Assembly: GCA_031401035.1 (NCBI GenBank)
Contig: JANNRA010000188.1
Location: 1 to 9,083 of the forward strand
Origin: JANNRA01 sp031401035
GTDB taxonomy: Bacteria > Desulfobacterota > Binatia > HRBIN30 > CADEER01
Direction of reading: 5' to 3'
Length of the DNA: 9,083 nt
A model generated the notes under the pieces. The model did no database searches. It was not told where the DNA came from and worked only from the letters and a program-made list of their open reading frames with translations. The translations under genes were made by a program, and so were the position numbers. Shown here piece after piece: positions 1 to 6,400 of this stretch. The first letter of the stretch is position 1. Each line of letters starts with the position of its first letter.

Positions 1-138
1 CCACGTGCCCGCAGTCTCAAAGAACGCGATACCGTCCGGTCCATCACGCTTGGGCAACTTCAGCCCGTCTCGGTAGAACCGGACAGCGCGAGCAAGGTCG
101 GAGACACCGAGCGTAATCAGTGTGATTCTCGCTTCCAT
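1..138 (-). CDS. VOC-family (glyoxalase/bleomycin-resistance fold) protein, 5' part only
   Basis: Only the first 46 codons lie in the window; the gene runs off the left edge with the frame open. The visible protein starts MEARITLITLGVSDLARAVR and continues with FYRDGL, then DGIAFFE and GTW. This is the first beta-alpha-beta-beta unit of the vicinal oxygen chelate fold (pattern V-x-D-L-x-x-[SA]-x-x-FY-R-D-x-L). The family includes glyoxalase I, extradiol dioxygenases and antibiotic-binding proteins. By my alignment, the strand-1 position that carries a metal-ligand His in glyoxalase I is not His here, so a metal-dependent glyoxalase role is not supported and the substrate is unknown. The start is fixed by a strong Shine-Dalgarno (GGAGGT, 145-150, minus strand) 6 nt upstream of ATG. 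The gene shares its orientation and lower GC with the recombinase remnant upstream, so horizontal acquisition is plausible. Family call is confident; function is not. Confidence 0.85.
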   Translation of the reverse strand, partial: MEARITLITLGVSDLARAVRFYRDGLKLPKRDGPDGIAFFETAGTW

Positions 139-144
139 CGCTAT

Positions 145-150
145 ACCTCC
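145..150 (-). promoter_or_regulatory. Shine-Dalgarno of the VOC gene
   Basis: GGAGGT on the minus strand with 6 nt to the ATG at 136-138. It is close to the consensus and fixes the start codon. Confidence 0.75.
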
Positions 151-167
151 GGTCCGCCTAACTAGAG

Positions 168-173
168 ATTATC
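168..173 (-). promoter_or_regulatory. Possible -10 element for the VOC gene
   Basis: On the minus strand these bases read GATAAT, five of six matches to the sigma-70 -10 consensus. They lie in the most AT-rich part of the window and would start transcription about 20-25 nt before the VOC start codon. No convincing TTGACA-like -35 box is seen 16-19 bp upstream, so this is a weak prediction. Confidence 0.3.
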
Positions 174-178
174 TGGTT

Positions 179-221
179 TCCCGATAGCTCCGCCATTGAG
201 GCGTTCGTCGGGGTATCGGGA
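179..221. repeat. Nested inverted repeat (structured non-coding DNA)
   Basis: The outer arms TCCCGATA (179-186) and TATCGGGA (214-221) are perfect reverse complements separated by 27 nt. Inside lies a second small stem, CGCC (191-194) and GGCG (200-203), around a 5-nt loop. There is no T-tract on either side, so it is not a typical intrinsic terminator. It sits between the VOC gene and the recombinase remnant and could be a folded recombination-site or regulatory structure; function unknown. Confidence 0.5.
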
Positions 222-287
222 GCGGGTGATAAACGAAAGCTCTCGGTGCGACAATGCTCTGTAGGCCGGAGGATGCGGCGTGCTGTG

Positions 288-306
288 TTACGCGGTTTCC
301 GCATAA
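288..306. repeat. 19-bp near-perfect palindrome next to the recombinase remnant
   Basis: TTACGCGG (288-295), a TTT centre (296-298) and CCGCATAA (299-306) form an 8-bp inverted repeat with one mismatch, which becomes a G-U pair in minus-strand RNA. It begins 20 bp beyond the stop codon of the integrase-like remnant at 326-418. Its size and symmetry suit either a recombinase-binding site or a compact hairpin, but no function can be proven from the sequence alone. Confidence 0.5.
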
Positions 307-325
307 TCATCGCCGACTCACCAGG

Positions 326-418
326 TCACAAGGTGTCGGCCGGGCTCTTGACGCCGCGGCCGGCGCGATTGAGGAAGTGGGTGTAGATCATCGTCGTGCG
401 CACGTGCGGATAGCCCGG
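326..418 (-). pseudogene. C-terminal remnant of an integron-integrase-like tyrosine recombinase
   Basis: The minus strand encodes PGYPHVRTTMIYTHFLNRAG followed by RGVKSPADTL and a TGA stop at 326-328. This matches the C-terminal end of IntI-type integrases and their close relatives, which typically read LGH-x-D-V-x-TTMIYTHVL-x-R-GG-x-GV-x-SP-x-D-x-L (from memory of the family). The nucleophilic Tyr is kept (codon 383-385) within TTMIYTH. The preceding box-II position that is normally the catalytic His of 'GH' is Tyr here (G-Y). Everything upstream of about 418 is lost: the next 28 bp are unrelated and the stop of the 447-2045 gene follows. Only about 30 of the roughly 320 residues usual for the family remain, so this is a dead fragment. 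It marks an old integron or tyrosine-recombinase locus, truncated by a rearrangement that brought in the neighbouring gene. IntI versus another close tyrosine recombinase cannot be settled from 30 residues. Confidence 0.75.
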
Positions 419-425
419 ACAAGCT

Positions 426-442
426 ACGGCGCGCGGCGCCGT
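426..442 (-). terminator. Terminator-like hairpin after the LamG-like protein gene
   Basis: ACGGCGC (426-432) and GCGCCGT (436-442) are perfect reverse complements around a 3-nt loop, starting 4 nt after the TGA (447-449) of the minus-strand gene. The stem is all GC except one pair. No U-tract follows in the direction of transcription, so it may instead only stabilise the mRNA 3' end. Confidence 0.35.
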
Positions 443-446
443 GCTA

Positions 447-2045
447 TCACGGCCGCACCCGCGCTTTGAAGCGCGTCGCGTCGCTGCGCAGCACGGCGGC
501 GCCGTCATACACGCTCGCGAAGCAGACGCCGCCGTCCGGGCTCAGCAACTGCGCCGTCACCGGCAGCGGCAGACTGTCCAGGGACGGATCGGGCAGCTGA
601 CCGCCCTTGCCTCGGGCGAAGGCGCGCGAGCGTCCGGCGGCGCCGCTCTTGATGCCCGCCGTCTGCATGCCGCCGGGGCTGTCGGCGGGACTCGTGAAGC
701 GGTAGCCGCGACTGCCCGCCGCACGCCACTGGCTGCCGGCCGGCAGCACGGCGGCCGCCAGCAGACCGGCGGGCGCGCCGGTGTAGATGCACAGCGCGTA
801 ATCGGCGCCGGCCGTCGGATCGGCGAGTTCCGCGGCCGTTGTCGCGGCGCCCTTCGCCCAGCGCCAGATCAGTCGATCCTGCGTCGCCGCGGCACCCTTG
901 CGCCAGGAGAGCAGGGACTTCGCGGCGGCGCGGCAGTCGGCGCGCGGGAAAGGCGGACACGGCGACATCGCCGGCGGCGTCGCCGTCGGCGTCGCCGTCA
1001 GCGTCAGCGTTGGCGTGGCGGTGGCCGGCGGCGTTGCACTACTGCTGGCGGTGGCCGTGGCGGTCGCGAGCGCGGTGTCGGTGGCGACCGGCGTCGCCGT
1101 GGCCGTCGCGGTCTCCGTCGCGGTGGCGGTGTCGGTCGGGGGCAGCGTCGCCGTCGCGGTCGGCGTCGGCGGGTCGAACAGCGCCGTCAGATCGGCGCAG
1201 GCGCCACTGCCGGCGGCGAGGCGACTCCAGGCGGTGTCGTAGGTGTAGCCGTAGTTGTAGGCCTGCACGATGATGTTGTTGAGTTGGGTGACGGGACCAA
1301 AGCCGGTGTCGGACTGGGTGAGATCGCCGGCGGTATAGGCGAGCTGGCCGCCGACGCGGTACTCGACCGCGCTGCCGGTGAAGGTGACGCAGAAGTCGGT
1401 CCAGGCGTCGTAGGTCACCGCCGTGCCGAGGTTGACCCAGCCGCCGTTGGCACCGTCAAAGACGCGCAAGCGCGGCGTCCCGCCGACGGCGTTGTTGGCA
1501 TCGGGCACCGCGGCGTTCGAGAAACCGATGATCGGGAAGACGTCGCAGGCGGCTCCGGCGCAGGTGTCGCCGCCGCTCGCCGGCCACAGCGTCGCCCAGA
1601 GGTCGCTGCGGCGGCTGCCGCTGCCGTCGCTCGGGCTCGGTATCTGCCAGCTCGCCGGGATGTAGAGGCTGCCGATCCACGACACCGGCGCGGCAATGCC
1701 GCCGGCGAGGACCTTGCGCCCCTGCGTGTTGTAGAACGCCGCGGCGAAAGCCGGCGGGCGCGTCGTCTGGCCGTCGAGGGCGTCGACGCCCAGTTGCAGG
1801 ACGTCGCTGCGTCCGTGCACGGCCCCCGCGTTGGCGAACTGGCTGGGCGGATAGCGGTCGGGGAACCAGGCCGTTGCGCTGGGGCTCGACGTCGTCGGGT
1901 AGGCCGGTAGCACCTGCGCCGCTCCCACCCCGGTCCACCCGGACACCAGCAGCGCCACCGCCGCCGCTGCGACGAAGCGCTCGAGGCGCTGCCGCCGCGT
2001 TTCGCTCCGGTCATGCTGCCGATCAGAATCCTGCACAGACGCCAT
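447..2045 (-). CDS. Secreted LamG-like protein with Thr/Pro-rich linker and C-terminal domain of unknown function
   Basis: A 532-residue exported protein. Residues 1-43 are a signal peptide: a long Arg-rich n-region, a hydrophobic stretch at about 24-37, and likely cleavage after GAA near residue 43. Residues about 45-285 look like a concanavalin/LamG-type beta-sandwich. One segment, YDAWTDFCVTFTGSAVEYRV, resembles the strand pair common in such domains (Y-D-x-W...V-E-Y-x-V-x-G-x-L). This domain has four Cys (162, 167, 219, 283), possibly disulfide-bonded. Residues 292-359 are a low-complexity Thr/Ala/Pro spacer. Residues about 361-532 form a second globular domain with Cys 363, 371, 419 and 508 and the segments LLSWRKG, DRLIWRWAKGAATT, DYALCIYTG and VTAQLLSPDGGVCFASVYD. 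I recall similar domains ending extracellular proteins of uncultured deltaproteobacteria/Binatota, but know of no function. The start at 2045 was chosen over upstream in-frame starts because it directly precedes the signal peptide, has a GAGGTGGGG ribosome site at 2052-2060 and avoids overlap with the divergent efflux gene. Likely cell-surface or extracellular; binding or adhesion is only inference. Confidence 0.75.
   Translation of the reverse strand: MASVQDSDRQHDRSETRRQRLERFVAAAAVALLVSGWTGVGAAQVLPAYPTTSSPSATAWFPDRYPPSQFANAGAVHGRSDVLQLGVDALDGQTTRPPAFAAAFYNTQGRKVLAGGIAAPVSWIGSLYIPASWQIPSPSDGSGSRRSDLWATLWPASGGDTCAGAACDVFPIIGFSNAAVPDANNAVGGTPRLRVFDGANGGWVNLGTAVTYDAWTDFCVTFTGSAVEYRVGGQLAYTAGDLTQSDTGFGPVTQLNNIIVQAYNYGYTYDTAWSRLAAGSGACADLTALFDPPTPTATATLPPTDTATATETATATATPVATDTALATATATASSSATPPATATPTLTLTATPTATPPAMSPCPPFPRADCRAAAKSLLSWRKGAAATQDRLIWRWAKGAATTAAELADPTAGADYALCIYTGAPAGLLAAAVLPAGSQWRAAGSRGYRFTSPADSPGGMQTAGIKSGAAGRSRAFARGKGGQLPDPSLDSLPLPVTAQLLSPDGGVCFASVYDGAAVLRSDATRFKARVRP
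969..1175 (-). repeat. Coding low-complexity repeat (Thr-Ala/Thr-Pro spacer)
   Basis: This is an about 200-bp tract of imperfect 6-bp units (GTCGCC/GGCGTC-like on the plus strand) encoding runs such as TATATP and DTATATETATATATP, residues 292-359 of the secreted protein. Unit length is a multiple of three, so gain or loss of units would keep the frame. The tract separates the two globular domains and probably acts as an extended spacer, possibly a target for O-glycosylation. Confidence 0.85.
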
Positions 2046-2095
2046 GGCAAACCCCACCTCGCCCGGCCTGTGAGCAGGGCCTGTGCCATGGCGTC
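2038..2095 (-). promoter_or_regulatory. Inverted repeat enclosing the start codon and ribosome site of the LamG-like gene
   Basis: GACGCCATGGCA (2038-2049) and TGCCATGGCGTC (2084-2095) are perfect 12-bp reverse complements with a 34-nt gap. In the minus-strand transcript the start codon (2043-2045) falls within the 3' arm and the ribosome site (2052-2060) within the loop, so folding would tend to block initiation. The loop also carries two direct copies of GGCCTGTG (2065-2072 and 2078-2085). The symmetry is directly seen. A role in translational control, or as a DNA operator for the divergent promoters, is inference. Confidence 0.45.
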
Positions 2096-2099
2096 CGCC

Positions 2100-2117
2100 T
2101 CGACATCTCTGTGTCGA
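2100..2117. promoter_or_regulatory. Candidate operator in the divergent intergenic region
   Basis: TCGACA (2100-2105) and TGTCGA (2112-2117) are a perfect 6-bp inverted repeat with 6-bp spacing, about 80 bp before the efflux operon start and 55 bp before the divergent gene. The geometry suits a dimeric repressor, but no regulator gene is in the window and a chance match in GC-rich DNA cannot be excluded. I found no convincing -35/-10 pair in 2046-2197. Confidence 0.3.
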
Positions 2118-2186
2118 ATTGCCGCGCCACGCCTCGACCGGCCGCATTATTGCGCCGCGTGCCGCTGCTGGGATATCGCCTACAAC

Positions 2187-2192
2187 AGAGGT
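2187..2192 (+). promoter_or_regulatory. Shine-Dalgarno of the membrane fusion protein gene
   Basis: AGAGGT lies 5-6 nt before the ATG at 2198-2200. It decides this start over longer in-frame readings that begin inside the divergent gene and would precede the lipoprotein signal. Confidence 0.65.
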
Positions 2193-2197
2193 CTCCC

Positions 2198-3481
2198 ATG
2201 CACAGGTTCGAATCCCGCTCCACCGCCGTCGCGATCTCGCTCTCGACACTACTCCTGACGGCCGGCTGTGCGCAGCCGCCGGCGCCGACCGCCGAGCCGG
2301 TGCGCCCGGTCAAGACGACGGTGGTCACCGCCGGCGGCGCCGCGCGGGAGCGGCTGCTGCCCGGGACGGTGGAAGCGTCGCGGCGCGTCGAGCTCGCCTT
2401 CCAGGTGCCGGGCATTCTGGCCAGCCTGCCGGTGCGTGAAGGGCAGAGCGTCGCCAAGGGCGAGATCATCGCGCAGCTGCGTCAGGACGAGTTCGTGGCG
2501 CAGCTGCAGGGCCGGCAGAGCCAGCTCGACCAGGCGCGCGCGGCGTTGGCGGCGCTGCGCGCCGGCGACCGTCCCGAGGAGCGGCGGCGCCTCGAAGCGC
2601 AGGTGCGCGCGGCGGCGGCGCGGCTCACCAACACCCGCACCGAGTTCAACCGCTTCCAGCAATTGCTGTCGTCGGGCGTCATCTCGCGGCAAGAGTTCGA
2701 CAACACGCGCACCGCCTACCTGGTCGCCCAGGAGGAGCACACCGCGGCCCGCCAGCTGCTCGAGAAGGGCGCCACCGGCCGCGTCGAGGATATCGACGCC
2801 CGCGAGGCGGAGGTGCGCGGCCTCGAGGCGCGCCTGGTCGAAGCCAACCTCCAGCTGCAGGACAGCACCCTGCGCGCTCCCTACGACGGCGTCATCTCGC
2901 AGCGCTTCGTCGAGCCGAACCAGAACGTCCGCGCCAAGCAGCCGATCGTGCGTTTCCAGGACGTCGACGAGATCGACATCGCCGTCGACGTGCCCGAGAC
3001 GCTGATGGCGGTCGACATCCGGTCCGCCGACATCGTGCAGATAACCGCCGAACTCAGCGGCGCGCCGGGCGTGCAGTTTCCAGTGCACATCCGCGAGATC
3101 GCCCAGCAGGCGGACCCGACGACGCAGACCCTGCGCATGCGCGTCGCGATGCAGGTGCCGCCCGGCATCACCGTCCTCCCCGGCATGACGGCGACGGTCA
3201 ACCTCGCCTATCGGCGCGCCAGCATCCTCGGCGACGCCATCCTCGTGCCGGTCGCCGCGGTCTTCAAGGATCCCGCCGGCGACGCCGTGACCTGGATCAT
3301 CGGCAAGGACGAGGTCGTCGAACGCCGCCCGGTCACGGTCGGCGCGATGACCGGCAGCCAGATCGAGATTCTCGACGGCCTGCAGCCCGGCGACCGCATC
3401 GCCGTCGCCGGCGTGCGCTTCCTGCGCCCCGGCATGACGGTGCGCGACCTCGGTGACGATCTCGGAGCGCGCCCCTCATGA
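2198..3481 (+). CDS. RND efflux periplasmic adaptor (membrane fusion) lipoprotein
   Basis: A 427-residue HlyD/AcrA-type adaptor that links an inner-membrane RND pump to an outer-membrane channel in the periplasm. Residues 1-24 are a lipoprotein signal (hydrophobic 10-22, then TAGC with the lipidated Cys at 24). The biotinyl-lipoyl domain is split in the usual way: first half about 65-98 (VPGILASLPVREGQSVAKGE), second half about 223-255 (STLRAPYDGVISQRFVEPNQ). Between them is an Arg/Glu/Ala/Gln-rich coiled-coil hairpin at about 100-222. A beta-barrel follows at about 257-340 (ending LPGMTATVNL), then the membrane-proximal domain at about 345-420 (LVPVAAVF, then ILDGLQPGDRIAVAG). The length is normal for the family. 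It overlaps the permease gene by 4 bp (ATGA), indicating one operon and translational coupling. The start has a good ribosome site and directly precedes the lipobox. Substrate specificity cannot be read from the sequence. Confidence 0.93.
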   Translation: MHRFESRSTAVAISLSTLLLTAGCAQPPAPTAEPVRPVKTTVVTAGGAARERLLPGTVEASRRVELAFQVPGILASLPVREGQSVAKGEIIAQLRQDEFVAQLQGRQSQLDQARAALAALRAGDRPEERRRLEAQVRAAAARLTNTRTEFNRFQQLLSSGVISRQEFDNTRTAYLVAQEEHTAARQLLEKGATGRVEDIDAREAEVRGLEARLVEANLQLQDSTLRAPYDGVISQRFVEPNQNVRAKQPIVRFQDVDEIDIAVDVPETLMAVDIRSADIVQITAELSGAPGVQFPVHIREIAQQADPTTQTLRMRVAMQVPPGITVLPGMTATVNLAYRRASILGDAILVPVAAVFKDPAGDAVTWIIGKDEVVERRPVTVGAMTGSQIEILDGLQPGDRIAVAGVRFLRPGMTVRDLGDDLGARPS

Positions 3482-6400
3482 ACAGCGGCGAGTACTCCGT
3501 CCGCAACAGCCGCATCGTCGCGACGGCGGCGGCGATCGCGCTGCTCGGCGGCCTCGCGGCGTACAACCGCATGGGGCGGCTCGAGGATCCCGAGTTCACC
3601 ATCAAGGAGGCGCTGATCATCACGCCGTACCCCGGCGCCAGCGCCGCCGAGGTGGCGCAGGAGGTCACCAATCCCATCGAGAGCGCGGTGCAGCAGCTCG
3701 GGCAGCTGAAACGGGTCGAATCGGAGTCGACGCGCGGCCGCTCGGTGGTCAGCGCCATCATCAAAGACGAGTTCCACGCCGACGCCATTCCGCAGGTCTG
3801 GGACGAGCTGCGGCGCAAGATCAACGACGTGCAGGCGCGCCTGCCGCCGGCGGTGCGCGGCCGGTCGATGGTGATCGACGACTTCGGCGACGTCTACGGC
3901 GTCTTCCTGGCGATCACCGGCGACGGCTTTACGCAGGCCGAGCTGCGCCGCTACGCCGAGTTCCTGCGCCGCGAGATGCAGACGGTGCGGGACGTCAAGA
4001 AGGTCGACCTGTTCGCCGAGCAGCAGGAGGTGGTCTTCCTCGAGATGTCGCGCCAGCGCCTGGCGCAGCTCGGCATCAACGAGGAACAGATCTACGGCCA
4101 GCTGCAGGCGCGCAACGTCGCCGCCGACGGCGGCCGCGTGCGCGTCGGCGACGCGTACCCGGCGGTCGACCCGGAGGGCGCCTTCGCCTCGCCCGAGGAG
4201 ATGCTCGACCTGGTGCTCGGCGCCGGCGGCGGCGGCGCCCAGCTGACGCTCGGCGACGTGGCGTCGCTGGAGCGCGCCGACGAGGACCCGCCGCGCCGCC
4301 TGCTGCGCTTCGACGGCAAGCCGGCCGTCGGCCTCGGCATCTCGACGGTGCGCGGCGGCAACGTCGTGGCCATGGGCGAGGCGATGCGACAGAAGTTCGC
4401 CGAGCTGCGCCCGCTGCAGCCGCTCGGCATCGAGATCGGCGAGATCAACTTCCAGCCCGAAGCGGTGGAAGTGGCGACCAGCAGCTTCGTTTTCAACCTG
4501 GTCAAGGCGGTGACGATCGTTTTCGTGGTGCTGCTCATCGCCATGGGGCTGCGCGCCGGCCTGGCGGTCGGCCTGGTGCTCATCTTCACCATCGTCGCGA
4601 CGATCCTGGTCATGTACCTGATGGGCGGCATCCTGCTCGAGCGCATCTCGCTCGGCGCCTTCATCATCGCGCTGTGCATGCTGACCGACAACGCCATCGT
4701 CATCACCGAGGGCATCAAGGTCGGCATCGAGGCCGGCAAGGACAAGATGACCGTCATTCGCGACGCGATCGCGCACAACCAGTGGCCGCTGTTCGGAGCC
4801 ACCGCCGTCGCCATCATCGCCTTCGCCGCCATCGGGCTCTCGGAGGACAACACCGGCGAGTACACCAACTCGCTGTTCTGGGTCATCGGCGTCTCGCTGA
4901 CGCTGAGCTGGGTGGCGGCGATCACGGTGACGCCGTTGCTCGGCTACCTGCTCTTCACGCCCACGGCCGGCGGCGCCGGCGCGCCCGGCGACGCCTACCG
5001 CGGGGGATTCTTCCAGGGCTATCGCCGCCTGCTGGTGGCGGCGCTGCGCCACCGCTGGGTGGTGCTGGCGTCGGCACTGGTGCTCTTCGTCGCCGCGCTC
5101 TACGGCTTCGGCAAGGTGCCGCAGAATTTCTTCCCGCCGGCGACGCGGCCGCAGTTCCTGGTCGACGCCTTTCTGCCCGCCGGCTCGCACATCCACGATT
5201 CGGAGGCGTTCGCGCAGCAGGTCGAGCAGTTCGTCAGCGCGCAGCCGGGGGTCAAGCACGTCTCCTCGTTCATCGGCGGCGGCGCCCTGCGCTTCCTGCT
5301 GGTGTACTCGCCGGAGCGCGAGAATCGCGCCTTCGTGCAGTTCCTGATCGAGGTCGATGACCAGCAGGTGATGGACGATCTGCTGCCGACGGTGCAGCAG
5401 TACCTCGACCAGACCTACCCGGGCGCCAACGGCGTCGCGAAGAACTTCCTGCTCGGTCCGGGCGCCGGCGGACGCGTCCAGGCGCGCTTCAGCGGTCCCG
5501 ATCCGGCGACGCTGCGCCAGCTCGCCGACCAGGCGGAGCGGGTGCTCGTCGCCGACGGCGGCGCGGTCGGCATTCGCGACGACTGGCGCGAGCCGGTCAA
5601 GGTGGTTCAGCCCGACCTGCGCGAGGTGCAGGCGCGCCGCAACGGCCTGACCCGCGTCGAGGTGGCGCAGGCGCTGGAGACCGGCCTCGAGGGCCGTGTC
5701 GTCGGCTTCTTCCGCGAGCCCGGCGGCAGCGGCGCCGGCGTCTTCCCGCAGGAGACGCGCCTGCTGCCGATCGTCGCGCGGCCGCCCGCCAGCGAGCGCA
5801 GCAGCGTCGACGCCATCTACAGCATGCAGATCTGGAGCCCGGTGGCGGGACGCATGATCCCGCTCAATCAGGTCATCACGGGCGTCGAAACGGGTTGGGA
5901 GGATCCCGTCGTCATGCGCCGCGACCGCCTGCCGACCATCACCGTGCACGGCGATCCGCGCGCGGGCCTGCCCAGCACGCTGTTCAACCGCGTGCGCGAG
6001 CCGATCGAGGCGATCCCGCTGCCGCCTGGTTACGCCTTCGCGTGGGGCGGCGAGTACGAGGACTCGGGCAACGCCCGCGCTGCCCTGGCGCAGTCGATTC
6101 CGGCCGTGCTGCTGGCGATGGTGTTCATCGTCGTCTGCCTGTTCAACTCGCTGCGCACGACCGCGATCATCTGCCTGACCGTGCCGCTGGCGATCATCGG
6201 CGTCACCGGCGGGCTGCTGCTGACCGGGCTCCCCTTCGGTTTCATGGCCCTGCTCGGCGTCCTCGCGCTGGGCGGCGAGCAGATCAAGAACTCGGTTGTG
6301 CTGATGGAAGAACTCTATCTCGAACTGGGCCACGGTAAGCCGCCGTACGACGCTATTCTCGACGCCGGCGTCGCCCGCCTGCGGCCGGTGCTGCTGGTCG

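Noticed and set aside
898..1242. Plus-strand GVAVGVAV-type repetitive hydrophobic peptide
   Set aside because: This is the reverse reading of the Thr-Ala spacer repeat and has no independent gene signals.
441..1910. Long plus-strand open frame opposite the LamG-like gene, with Arg/Gly-rich runs
   Set aside because: Antisense shadow of the repeat-containing gene. It has no ribosome site or domain; the minus strand has a signal peptide and fold-like segments.
2198..2228. tRNA-like T-loop string GGTTCGAATCCCGC at the start of the adaptor gene
   Set aside because: The T-stem bases do not pair properly, no acceptor, D or anticodon arms are found upstream, and the bases encode the start of the lipoprotein signal peptide.
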